A stretch of 32,873 bases of DNA from WRIS01 sp050945135 (GCA_050945135.1 JBMNSJ010000020.1:1-32873), one strand, 5' to 3'; positions 25,010 to 32,732 are shown, counted from the stretch's first letter. Notes: generated from the letters alone by a model not told the origin. Numbers and translations: made by a program.

Positions 25010-27112
25010 GTGGCAAAATACCAAGCTTTAAATGAGCCATTTAAAATCGGTAATGTAGACATACGAAATCGCTTTGTTATGCTGCCGATGACCATCGAGA
25101 AGATTGACAATTATCACATTACTGATGATTTGGTCGACTTCTACGAGCAACGCGCTAAGGGTGGTGTTGGTCTGATCGAGGTTGGATCTGCCTACATTAG
25201 CGACTGTTATGACACGCACCCAAAGTATCACACCACTACTGGTGCTTGTGGTATCTGGGGAGACGAGTTCATTCCTGGTTGGAAGAGAATTGCAGAAGTG
25301 TGCCATAAAAATGGTGCTAAAGTGGCTGCTCAGCTTCAGTGCTGCTACGAGTGGCGTGCATCGGGAGATGACCCACTGCTTTCATATGCTCCTTCCAAAG
25401 ATGTTGTAAGCGGACCATTCGTTGGAATGCCTGAGCGTGAGTACACGGTTGAAGAAATCAAGATCATGGTTGAGCAGTATGGCTCAGCTGCAAGAAGGCT
25501 AAAAGAAGCTGGCATCGATATCATCGAGATTCATGCTGGTATTGGCTATATGGTCATGCGCTTCCTTTCTAAATACTCAAACCATCGTACCGACCAATAT
25601 GGTGGATCTCCTGAGAATCGTGCACGTCTTCTCACTGAGATTATCGATGAGATTCACAAGACCTGTGGCGACGATATGCCAATCTTGATTCGTATTTCTG
25701 CCGACGACTTAATGCCTGGCGGAAACCGCATCGCTGACACACTTGAGCTTATTCCTATCATCGAAAAGCACGGCGTTGACGCTTGGAGTATCCAGGCTGG
25801 CTTCCATGAGGCTCCTCGTCCTGTTGCTAATCAAATTGTTCCTGAAGGTGAGTTTATCGGTTTGGCTAAAGCCTGCAAAACCGTTACTAACAAGCCTGTA
25901 TGGCCTGGTACACGTATCAATACTCTTGATATGTGCAACAAAGTTGTTACCGAAGGCTATGGCGATGCAGTTGGTATGGCACGTCAGCACATTGCTGATC
26001 CTGAGACTGCTAAAAAGGTTGCTGAAGGTCGTCCTGAGCAGGTTCGTCCATGTATCGTATGCAGCCGCTGCCTTGACAACATCTTCCTTGGTAAGCCTTG
26101 CCAGTGCTCTGTCAATGCTAACGTTTGGGAAGGTGTCAAAGTTGGTATGCCTCAAGAGAAACCAGCTGAGACCAAAAAGCACATCGTAGTTGTTGGTGCT
26201 GGTCCTGGTGGTCTTGAGACCGCTCGCGTATCTGCAATCCGTGGTCATCGCGTTACGGTTGTTGATAAGGGCAAGAAGGCTGCTGGTCTTCTTAACATGG
26301 CACAGGTTCTCAACCATAACGTTGAGCCTTTGGTTACCTGGTGGCAAGGCGAAATCCTGCGTCATCCAAACGTAACCCTTAACCTCAACACTCCAATTGA
26401 TGTTCCTGGCATTAAGGCTCTTAAGCCAGACGAGGTTGTAATCTCACCCGGTGGTAACGTTATCAATGTAGATGTTCCTGGCATTAACGGAAACAACGTT
26501 GTTTCTTCGCAAGACATCAAAGATATGATTGGCGGAACCTCTCCTAAGGGTAAGGGATGGCTGTGGCCATGTGCTACGCTCGCTATCAAGATTCAGGGCG
26601 GAAGCGTTGGCTTCATGAAGTTCGGTCTCAACATGAAGGGCCCAATCTCTATCGTTGGCAAGAAACTCCTTATCGTCGGTGGTGGATTCGCAGGTCTTGA
26701 GTGTGCTGAGGCTATGCATGAAGGTCGCGAAGTTACGGTTATTGATGCATTGCCTAAGATGGGTAATGGTATCGGAATCATCGACAAGAACCCAACCATC
26801 AACAAGCTGAAGCAAGAAGGCGTCACCCTCATGCCCGGCACTTCTCTTGTAGAGGTCACCAAACAAGGTGCAAAGGTTCGTACGGTTAAAGTTGACAAGA
26901 AGACTAAAGAAGAAACTGTTTCTGAGAAGTTTATTCCTTGCAACACCGTTTTACTCTCACTCGGCGTTGAGGCTAACACCAAGCTCTATGATGCTGTAGT
27001 TAAAGAGTTCCCAAATGCTCTGCTCATCGGCGATGCTACTACGCCTGATGGTGAAGTATATCGTTCACTTGAGGCTACCAAAGGCGGCTTCAACGCAGGT
27101 ATGTCGTTCTAA
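25010..27112 (+). CDS. Old-yellow-enzyme family NADH:flavin oxidoreductase with Fe-S and pyridine-nucleotide domains
   Basis: About 700 aa with the three-part layout of 2,4-dienoyl-CoA reductase, trimethylamine dehydrogenase and BaiCD/BaiH: an FMN TIM barrel (about 1-345), a [4Fe-4S] loop with C348, C351, C354 and C366 (CIVCSRCLDNIFLGKPCQC), an FAD fold (VVVGAGPGG at 393-401) and an NAD(P) fold (IVGGGFAGLE at 555-564). Such enzymes pass electrons from NAD(P)H through FAD and Fe-S to FMN to reduce an activated C=C bond. The barrel motif normally IHxAHGYL reads IHAGIGYM (174-181), and the usual QLxHxGR reads QLQCCYEWR, so the active site is atypical. Codons are strongly biased (CGT, AAC, AAG, ATC, GGT), suggesting high expression. 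The acyl-CoA dehydrogenase downstream hints at a CoA-ester substrate. The substrate is not known. Confidence 0.85.
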   Translation: MAKYQALNEPFKIGNVDIRNRFVMLPMTIEKIDNYHITDDLVDFYEQRAKGGVGLIEVGSAYISDCYDTHPKYHTTTGACGIWGDEFIPGWKRIAEVCHKNGAKVAAQLQCCYEWRASGDDPLLSYAPSKDVVSGPFVGMPEREYTVEEIKIMVEQYGSAARRLKEAGIDIIEIHAGIGYMVMRFLSKYSNHRTDQYGGSPENRARLLTEIIDEIHKTCGDDMPILIRISADDLMPGGNRIADTLELIPIIEKHGVDAWSIQAGFHEAPRPVANQIVPEGEFIGLAKACKTVTNKPVWPGTRINTLDMCNKVVTEGYGDAVGMARQHIADPETAKKVAEGRPEQVRPCIVCSRCLDNIFLGKPCQCSVNANVWEGVKVGMPQEKPAETKKHIVVVGAGPGGLETARVSAIRGHRVTVVDKGKKAAGLLNMAQVLNHNVEPLVTWWQGEILRHPNVTLNLNTPIDVPGIKALKPDEVVISPGGNVINVDVPGINGNNVVSSQDIKDMIGGTSPKGKGWLWPCATLAIKIQGGSVGFMKFGLNMKGPISIVGKKLLIVGGGFAGLECAEAMHEGREVTVIDALPKMGNGIGIIDKNPTINKLKQEGVTLMPGTSLVEVTKQGAKVRTVKVDKKTKEETVSEKFIPCNTVLLSLGVEANTKLYDAVVKEFPNALLIGDATTPDGEVYRSLEATKGGFNAGMSF

Positions 27113-27123
27113 ATTGGTTTTTC

Positions 27124-27151
27124 TAGCCCCCTGTTTTGTAATAGGGGGCTA
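27124..27151. repeat. Hairpin between the flavoenzyme and the acyl-CoA dehydrogenase genes
   Basis: TAGCCCCCT (27124-27132) and AGGGGGCTA (27143-27151) form a perfect 9-bp stem with a 10-nt loop, and no T run follows. It may partly terminate the transcript or stabilise the ends of the two messages, giving different expression levels. Confidence 0.6.
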
Positions 27152-27201
27152 CCTAAGTTTGGTTCCAACACAGTAGTGTTTTGGATAAAGTAAAAATCTC
27201 G

Positions 27202-27208
27202 AAGGAGG
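27202..27208 (+). promoter_or_regulatory. Consensus Shine-Dalgarno before the acyl-CoA dehydrogenase
   Basis: AAGGAGG lies 4 nt before the ATG at 27213. It is the best ribosome-binding site in the window and fits the biased codons of the gene. Confidence 0.8.
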
Positions 27209-27212
27209 AATA

Positions 27213-28397
27213 ATGGATTTCGCTTACACAGAAGAGCAACTTGCCATTAAGAAAGGTATTCGCGAGTGGGGCAAAAAATGGCTCACCGAGGAGACCATCG
27301 CTGACGGTTATAAGAACCGCGGTATCGATCCTGCAGTCGCAAAGGCTTGGGTCGCAGACGGTTGGGGACTGTATGGTCTTCCAGCAGAGTACGGTGGAAA
27401 GCCTTGCGATCACTTGACCATGGCTATGATCATCGAAGAGCTTTGTCACTGCGGTGGTAACATCCCAATGGCTCCCAATCTGCTCATCATGTTCGATATC
27501 GCTGAGTTCGGTACTCCAGCTCAGATCGAAGAAGCAATGGATTACTACAAGGAGAACGGTTATCCTCCATATTGTCTCGCTATTTCTGAGCCTGAGGCTG
27601 GTTCTGACAACCAGGGTATGACTTGCTGCGCTACCAAGGGTGACGATGGCAAATATCACATCAACGGAACCAAGACCTGGGTTACTTCTGGTGAGAACTC
27701 AGCAGGCTTCATCGTTGTATGTAAGGACGAGGATCCTTCTCGCGACAACAAGAACATGTCTATGTACCTCGTTGCTGCAGATGCTCCTGGTGTTACCATC
27801 GAGCCTCTCAACAAAATCGGTATGCAGATTAACCCCTTCGCAATGATTCACTTTGATGACGTTGTTGTTGAAGAAACTGCACTTCTCGGTATCCCAGGCA
27901 AGGGCTTTATGCAGCTCATGAAGAACTTCGAGTGGGAGCGCATCGTTCTCCTCGCAGAGCTTCTTGGTGAGGCTCAGGCTGCTATGGAAGATGCTTGTGC
28001 ATGGACCAACGAGCGTCAGCAGTTCGGTAAGGGCATCAAAACCTTCCAGCTCGTTCAGGAGCACATTGTTGAGATGCAGATTGTTCTTTCAAACGTACGT
28101 AACGCTCTTTATCGTAGCGCTTGGAAGATGGACAACGGCATTCCAGTCAACAACGATGCAGCTATGCTTAAGCGCTATGGTGCACCACAGTTGACCGATG
28201 TTTGCTCACGTGCTCTTCAGCTCATGGGTGGTCTTGGTTACACCGATCAGACTCGCGTTTCTCGCCTCATGCTTGACTGCCGTGGCTTCCAGATTGGTGG
28301 CGGTACTGTTGAGATCATGGTACACATCTCTGGTCGTGGAATCCTCAAAGAGTACAGCAAAGTTGCTGAGGATCCAGATTATCTGTACACTATCTAA
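27213..28397 (+). CDS. Acyl-CoA dehydrogenase family protein
   Basis: FAD enzyme of 394 aa, the family's usual length, which oxidises or (with a reduced donor) reduces an acyl-CoA at C2-C3. Domains: all-alpha N-terminus (about 1-120), middle beta domain with ISEPEAGSD (124-132) and TKTWVTSG (153-160), and C-terminal helices with NERQQFGKGI and LQLMGGLGYTDQ. The medium-chain type catalytic Glu position (YEGT) reads IGGGTVEIM (361-369), so a Glu there is absent; E242 in WERIVLLAELLG aligns with the catalytic Glu of long-chain and isovaleryl-type enzymes. No etfAB genes are nearby. Codon usage is as biased as in the preceding gene, with which it is probably co-transcribed. Confidence 0.92.
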   Translation: MDFAYTEEQLAIKKGIREWGKKWLTEETIADGYKNRGIDPAVAKAWVADGWGLYGLPAEYGGKPCDHLTMAMIIEELCHCGGNIPMAPNLLIMFDIAEFGTPAQIEEAMDYYKENGYPPYCLAISEPEAGSDNQGMTCCATKGDDGKYHINGTKTWVTSGENSAGFIVVCKDEDPSRDNKNMSMYLVAADAPGVTIEPLNKIGMQINPFAMIHFDDVVVEETALLGIPGKGFMQLMKNFEWERIVLLAELLGEAQAAMEDACAWTNERQQFGKGIKTFQLVQEHIVEMQIVLSNVRNALYRSAWKMDNGIPVNNDAAMLKRYGAPQLTDVCSRALQLMGGLGYTDQTRVSRLMLDCRGFQIGGGTVEIMVHISGRGILKEYSKVAEDPDYLYTI

Positions 28398-28428
28398 GTC
28401 TTCGAACTTACGCGTTTTACAGAATAGG

Positions 28429-28455
28429 AAGGGCCCCCAATCGGGGGTCCTTTTT
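28429..28455 (+). terminator. Intrinsic terminator after the acyl-CoA dehydrogenase
   Basis: The stem AAGGGCCCCC/GGGGGTCCTT (one G-U pair) with loop AATC runs directly into TTTTT at 28451-28455. It lies 31 nt past the stop codon. Confidence 0.92.
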
Positions 28456-28555
28456 GCGTTTAGGGCTCTTGCCCACAGCCGCGCGATGCGGCCTTATCGG
28501 CTTGAGCTATATGCAGGGCTATAGGAAAAAATGTGTTGATGAAAAACTGAATAGT

Positions 28556-28590
28556 TGCAGATAAGACCTCAGAAATGGGGTCTTTCTGCA
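28556..28590. repeat. Bulged hairpin in non-coding island
   Basis: TGCAGA (28556-28561) pairs with TCTGCA (28585-28590), and AGACC (28564-28568) with GGTCT (28579-28583), leaving a short bulge. No T run follows. It could be a processed transcript end or part of an untranslated RNA. Confidence 0.45.
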
Positions 28591-28677
28591 TCGTGAAGCG
28601 GGGCTTATGGGAATGTGTTGCTAGCGAGGTAAGACGAGATTTGTCGCTGTTAACAGGGCGCGGATGAGGCGGCTCAC

Positions 28678-28967
28678 TTTTTCGGCAAAGTACGAAATTT
28701 TCGAGTGACCAAAACTTTGACCAGGGAAAACACTGAACGTATTATCTAATCAGCGTGGATTTTCGTACTTTGGCGAAAATCTCAGCCATCCCAAGCAAAT
28801 GAACGTATCCACCCTGAGCGGTTTCTTCAAAATTGACCTTGCTTGCCTGAAAATCTCGATAGTGCGCGAACTGAAATGGTGACTAGCTCAGTAAATTAAG
28901 AACATCCCTACGTTAAGTAGGAAAACACTGATGAGCCTCACGAATAATCACGCACTATCGATGATTT
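28678..28967. repeat. Complex non-coding repeat island (two nested inverted-repeat pairs plus direct repeats)
   Basis: First pair: 28678-28699 and 28759-28780 are reverse complements at 19 of 22 positions (core CAAAGTACGAAA against TTTCGTACTTTG). Second pair: 28851-28866 and 28951-28967 (AAATC-TCGATAGTGCG against CGCACTATCGATGATTT, one gap). Direct repeats: GGAAAACACTGA at 28725-28736 and 28920-28931, TGAACGTAT at 28735 and 28800, and GAAAATCTC at 28775-28783 and 28849-28857. This looks like a degenerate composite of a small mobile or REP-like repeat. No open reading frame with a plausible product is seen anywhere from 28456 to 29049. Confidence 0.6.
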
Positions 28968-29049
28968 GTGACATGGTGATGAGATTAATCGAATAACTGG
29001 GAAGCAGGCTTGCAGCAAGCTTAACCAGGACTATAGATATAAATGCGAA

Positions 29050-29805
29050 TTACTTGAAAGTGCCCTTTCGACCATGGCAGGTCATGCCAATTGCACGAAT
29101 GCTGCAAATGTCACGATAGCGACAGCGTCCGCAAGCTCTGCGACGACCCTTTTGCGAGCGATCATAAAGACCAACGATAGATACTATCGCATAGGGAGAA
29201 GAGAAGTTGAATTCCTTATCTACGCGCAAATCAATACGTTTATCAGCCTGGATGTAGAACAAAAGCTTGTTACGGGCTTCAAGAGGGAAGTTACTTTCGC
29301 CGGGGCTAAGTCTTTCGTCTGTGTAGAGACCAAGTTCAACGGCGTTCTTGATGATTTCTGCAGTTAAGACATCAGCCGCGCGTTCAATCATTACACGACA
29401 GCATGCATCAAAGAGTTCTTTGTCGAAGTCTGTATAGCAAAGGCGATTCTGAAGAGCTTCAACCTCGGCAGGCGAACCTAAATTAACCGCAAGTACAGCA
29501 CAGTGGGTAGCCTTTCTCATGCGCGTATATGCTTCTTTTCCCTTTAGGATCATGACTGTTCCCACAAGCTTAATGGCAGGCTCTGTGTAGCCTGGTGGGA
29601 GTGTGCAGAGAGCCGGATTGTAGAGCTTATAAACGCCACGAGGTTTAAAGGTAACCAGCACCTCATCAATGAAGAAATTGAGCTGATCTTCAAAGGCCTC
29701 AACCTTCTCATATGCATCGGAATTGAGTGCCTCAATTACATCGTTGCTTTCGATGCCTTCGATTCTGCAATCAACCTCATAAATTTGCTTATTATTGATG
29801 GCCAT
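29050..29805 (-). CDS. Vitamin-B12-dependent methionine synthase activation domain-like protein with C-terminal Cys cluster
   Basis: 251 aa. The segment ERLSPGESNFPLEARNKLL (164-182) followed by SSPYAIVSIVGLYD (202-215) resembles the AdoMet-binding activation domain of MetH (PF02965) in the form found in anaerobes, where SPGYgdfPLe and PxKSV are typical. The KSV-like part is not conserved here. The C-terminus has C225-xx-C228-xxxxx-C234 and C243 (CGRCRYRDICSIRAI), a likely Fe-S or zinc site also seen in corrinoid-related proteins. In acetogens such proteins are linked to reactivation of corrinoid methyltransferases. No methyltransferase or corrinoid protein is in the window. CAGGAG lies before the ATG. 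The family call is moderate; a plain hypothetical protein is the fallback. Confidence 0.5.
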   Translation of the reverse strand: MAINNKQIYEVDCRIEGIESNDVIEALNSDAYEKVEAFEDQLNFFIDEVLVTFKPRGVYKLYNPALCTLPPGYTEPAIKLVGTVMILKGKEAYTRMRKATHCAVLAVNLGSPAEVEALQNRLCYTDFDKELFDACCRVMIERAADVLTAEIIKNAVELGLYTDERLSPGESNFPLEARNKLLFYIQADKRIDLRVDKEFNFSSPYAIVSIVGLYDRSQKGRRRACGRCRYRDICSIRAIGMTCHGRKGTFK

Positions 29806-29875
29806 TCAAACTCCTGGATACTTTTCGTCTTGGCGTGAAAAACTACCCAAGAACTACAGTATGCCCATAGTGAAC

Positions 29876-29905
29876 TGAGGTAATCACCTGATGTATTTTA
29901 CCTCA
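29876..29905. promoter_or_regulatory. Perfect inverted repeat in a divergent promoter region (candidate operator)
   Basis: TGAGGTAA (29876-29883) and TTACCTCA (29898-29905) are perfect complements with centres 22 bp apart, and the spacer contains the near-palindrome ATCACCTGAT. The site lies between genes read from 29805 (minus) and 30060 (plus). The symmetry suits a dimeric regulator, but no regulator gene is adjacent. Confidence 0.5.
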
Positions 29906-30059
29906 ATAGGGCGATAAGGCAACACAAAAGACCGATCCCCGGTCACTTGAATCGGAATGAGTATTTTTCGTCCACATATGCTGTCATACAATACAGGAGG
30001 AACAGAACTTATCCGTATCCGACTTGCAAAAATCCTCGCCTAATGGAATTCGAGGGATT

Positions 30060-30554
30060 ATGACTACAAAAAAAGGTACCATCAAAGCTTCGGCTACTGT
30101 TCTTAGCGAGCTGATTCAACCGTCGCAAGGAAATCCTGCCGGTACAGCTCATGGTGGCGAGTTGCTTAAAATGATGGATAACTGCGCAGGCGTGTGCGCT
30201 CAGAAACATGTAAGAGCAATTGTGGTAACAGCAGGAATTGATAACGTTTCATTTCATGCGCCAATACACATTGGTAATCAAGCAATTTGTAGTGCAAATA
30301 TTACTTACGCTTCCAAAAACTCTCTTGAGGTAGCTGTTACGATTACCTCCGAAGATTTATTTACGGGAGAACAAGAGTGCTGCATGACTGCATACTTTAT
30401 ATTTTGCGCTATCGATGAATCTATGAAAACGCTCGAAATTCCTCCAATCATTTTAGAAAACGATTCAGAGCGGATGCTATTTGAGGAAGGTCGCAAGAGA
30501 GCCGAGCTGCGCAAACAGCAGCCTCGTCTGTGTTGGTTACCTCTCTATAAATAA
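30060..30554 (+). CDS. Hotdog-fold acyl-CoA thioesterase (YciA/YkhA-like)
   Basis: Hydrolyses acyl-CoA to free acid and CoA. 164 aa from the ATG at 30060, with a GAGGG site close upstream; a TTG at 30024 in the same frame is a weaker option. The hotdog signature is QGNPAGTAHGGELLKMMDN (23-41), with H31-G-G and the catalytic Asp D40, followed by VVTAGIDNVSFHAPIHIGN, the usual second strand-pair of this cytosolic family. The C-terminal 40 residues are a charged extension. It precedes the Nudix gene by 41 nt. Chain-length preference cannot be inferred. Confidence 0.88.
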   Translation: MTTKKGTIKASATVLSELIQPSQGNPAGTAHGGELLKMMDNCAGVCAQKHVRAIVVTAGIDNVSFHAPIHIGNQAICSANITYASKNSLEVAVTITSEDLFTGEQECCMTAYFIFCAIDESMKTLEIPPIILENDSERMLFEEGRKRAELRKQQPRLCWLPLYK

Positions 30555-30595
30555 TATTGTATGCAAATTCTTCTTTAGGATGAAAGGTGTTTGCT

Positions 30596-31486
30596 ATGGA
30601 GCTAATGAAAGCTAATGAATATGTTGAGATGCCTGATAAAGGCGCCATCGAAAAAGCAGAAGAGTACTTAAGTTCGCAAGATTTCACGCCCGTTGAGCCT
30701 CGGTATGCGGCAACGGTAATGCTTGTGCGTGACAGTCGGGGCGACGAAAGTGATGCCTATCTTGCTCCTGCTGAGCAGGGGAGAAGTAAGGTTGAGGTGT
30801 TCATGCTACGGCGTGCAAAAACGATGGCTTTTGTTCCTGATGCCGTAGTTTTTCCTGGTGGACGAGTTGATGAGCGCGACTCAGACCCGCGGCTTCCGTG
30901 GTCGGGTCCAGCCCCGAGTGAGTGGGCTAAGCGTTTAGGCTGCGACGAGCAAACGGCTCGATGCATTGTAGTAGCTGCAGCACGTGAGGTTTTTGAAGAA
31001 TGCGGAGTCCTTCTTGCAGGAAAAAGTGCAGATCAAGTAGTAAGCAATCTAACAGATCCGCTTTGGGATACCTATCGCGTTGCTCTTGAGGCACGTGAAA
31101 AATCGTTCTCAGAAATGCTCATCGAAGAAAACCTAATGTTGCGCAGCGATTTACTTGGCTTACGCTCTAATTGGCTCACTCCGAAGTTTGAGGCACGACG
31201 CTACAACACCTTTTTCTTTGCGGCACTGCTGCCAGAAGGTCAAACGCCTGATGATCGTACTTCGGAAGCAACGATAGCTGACTGGGTAGATCCCTTATGG
31301 GCTTTTGATTTGGCACAAAAGGATCAGCTGCTTGTTTTGCCTCCCACACGCTATAACCTTGCTTATATAGCTAACGCGCAGTCTGCAGCTCAGTTTGTTG
31401 CTGAGAATCCCAAAATCGAACAGTACTCGATTAAGGCTTCCAGAAACGAACAAGGTGAGGTGGTGTTCCAATGTGCGCTAACGTAA
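30596..31486 (+). CDS. Nudix hydrolase (NUDT19-like, with long insertion in the Nudix box)
   Basis: Hydrolyses a nucleoside diphosphate linked to another moiety; NUDT7/19 relatives act on CoA or acyl-CoA. 296 aa from the ATG at 30596 with AAAGG 8 nt upstream; a GTG at 30587 in frame is an alternative. The Nudix box is split: GGRVDERD (88-95), then an insertion of about 34 residues, then AREVFEECGVLL (129-140) carrying the metal-binding Glu residues 131, 134 and 135. That split box is characteristic of the NUDT19-like group. The gene overlaps the next by 16 nt. A partner thioesterase lies upstream, so a CoA-ester role is reasonable but unproven. Confidence 0.85.
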   Translation: MELMKANEYVEMPDKGAIEKAEEYLSSQDFTPVEPRYAATVMLVRDSRGDESDAYLAPAEQGRSKVEVFMLRRAKTMAFVPDAVVFPGGRVDERDSDPRLPWSGPAPSEWAKRLGCDEQTARCIVVAAAREVFEECGVLLAGKSADQVVSNLTDPLWDTYRVALEAREKSFSEMLIEENLMLRSDLLGLRSNWLTPKFEARRYNTFFFAALLPEGQTPDDRTSEATIADWVDPLWAFDLAQKDQLLVLPPTRYNLAYIANAQSAAQFVAENPKIEQYSIKASRNEQGEVVFQCALT

Positions 31487-32295
31487 ATTCGGCCGAACAA
31501 GATTCACTTTGGTCTGGGGGAAAGGTTTCCGAGTATGCTTATTGCATTAAGGCAAACAACCCGACTCCCATGACCTATGTAGGAACCAATACGTGGCTTT
31601 TGTTTGAGCCAGAAACTCGTGCAGCATATGTTGTTGATCCAGGTCCGCTGATGGAAGATCATCTTGCTGCGATTGAGTCTTTTATTGAAGCTCAAAAACT
31701 TAGCGTAGAAGCCATCCTGCTAACGCACATGCACCTTGACCACAGTGAAGCTGCGCAAGAGCTAGCACAGCACCTCGGGGTAGAAGTGTATTCAAGGGAA
31801 GCGGGAACACTTGATGACGGGGAGCTTGTCATCGGAGATGGTCCCCAGCTTGTGGTGGTATCTCTTCCGGGGCATTCAAGCGACTCTGTTGGTTTTTGTT
31901 TCCCAGCAGACGAATCGATTATTTCTGGCGATGTAGTCTTTTTGCAATCTCCCACAGCTATTGTATCGCCCGATGGCAGCTTAAAAGACTATTTCGAAAC
32001 GCTAAATAAGCTTAAGTTACTCGTCGAGCAAGAAGGATATAAGCGCTTTCTGACGGCGCATGGATGGTTTATTGAGGATCCTCTTGCAGTAATTGGAAAC
32101 ACTGAAGCCCACCGTTTAAGCCGTCTCGCAAGCGTAAGAGGGGCTATAACGCGCAAAGAAGAGGTTGACATCGATTACATCCTCGAGAGTGTCTATGACG
32201 ATATAGACACGAGGTTAGACCCTGCTGCACGAATGAACGTGATTGCGCAAGTAGATTATCTCAAGGCAATTAATGACCCTTGCATTCCGCGCTAA
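31471..32295 (+). CDS. Metallo-beta-lactamase-fold hydrolase (LACTB2-like)
   Basis: 274 aa. Zinc-binding motif HMHLDH at 86-91, then H135 (LPGHSSDS), D154 (SGDVVF) and H197 (TAHG), a complete two-metal site. Nearest families are glyoxalase-II-like and LACTB2-like hydrolases, which include endoribonucleases. It begins inside the Nudix stop (16-nt overlap), and Nudix/MBL neighbours of this type are conserved in Actinobacteria, suggesting a common substrate or pathway. AGGTGG lies before the ATG. It ends in front of a terminator. The exact substrate cannot be decided from sequence. Confidence 0.88.
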   Translation: MCANVNSAEQDSLWSGGKVSEYAYCIKANNPTPMTYVGTNTWLLFEPETRAAYVVDPGPLMEDHLAAIESFIEAQKLSVEAILLTHMHLDHSEAAQELAQHLGVEVYSREAGTLDDGELVIGDGPQLVVVSLPGHSSDSVGFCFPADESIISGDVVFLQSPTAIVSPDGSLKDYFETLNKLKLLVEQEGYKRFLTAHGWFIEDPLAVIGNTEAHRLSRLASVRGAITRKEEVDIDYILESVYDDIDTRLDPAARMNVIAQVDYLKAINDPCIPR

Positions 32296-32317
32296 CTTCG
32301 AAAAACCCAGGATTAAT

Positions 32318-32343
32318 GAGCCCTCACGTTGAGGGTTCTTTTC
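32318..32343. terminator. Convergent intrinsic terminator
   Basis: The 9-bp stem GAGCCCTCA/TGAGGGTTC (one G-U pair) with loop CGT is followed on the + strand by TTTTC. It ends the MBL transcript and overlaps the last codon of the convergent minus-strand gene. Confidence 0.85.
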
Positions 32344-32722
32344 TGTAACCAGTACACTGGATGCGTGCCACGAGCTCAGAGTCTTGGTTTCTAATCTCAA
32401 TTTGATGACGTGCTATCCTTCGAGATGAAGCGACGTCCTCAGAGGTGGCGATAAGGGTGTCACCTGACCGAGCCGATGATATAAACTCAATAGAAGCGTT
32501 GAGAGTAACCAGAGGGTTTGCAATATAGCCGGTTGCAGCCCCAAAGGCAAAATCTGCGAGTGCAAAATACACACCACCATGAAGGATATCAAGACCGTTA
32601 AGGTGATGGTCTTCAACAAGCATCTGCGCCTCAGCGTAGTCAGGTCCGAGCTTTGTTATGCGCATGCCGGTCTGAGCTGAGAATCGATCTGTCGTGCAAT
32701 ACGGATCAGGCTTTCTCTCCAA
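32324..32722 (-). CDS. PaaI-like hotdog thioesterase
   Basis: 132 aa. Signature HHLNGLDILHGGVYFALADFAF (39-60) with H48-G-G and the catalytic Asp D57 matches PaaI/YbgC-like phenylacetyl-CoA-type thioesterases, which act on acyl- or aryl-CoA. The start is TTG at 32722, supported by GGAGG 5 nt upstream (32728-32732 on the minus strand). The gene to its right ends at 32778, so the pair is probably co-transcribed leftward. It is the second thioesterase in this segment; the fold is certain, the substrate is not. Confidence 0.88.
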   Translation of the reverse strand: MERKPDPYCTTDRFSAQTGMRITKLGPDYAEAQMLVEDHHLNGLDILHGGVYFALADFAFGAATGYIANPLVTLNASIEFISSARSGDTLIATSEDVASSRRIARHQIEIRNQDSELVARIQCTGYRKEPST

Positions 32723-32727
32723 GAGGG

Positions 32728-32732
32728 CCTCC
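32728..32732 (-). promoter_or_regulatory. Ribosome-binding site fixing the TTG start at 32722
   Basis: GGAGG on the minus strand lies 5 nt before the TTG. No ATG or GTG start has such a site nearby. Confidence 0.65.

Noticed and set aside
25709..26365. 218-codon antisense open frame inside the flavoenzyme gene
   Set aside because: Caused by the biased codons of the real gene; composition is not protein-like.
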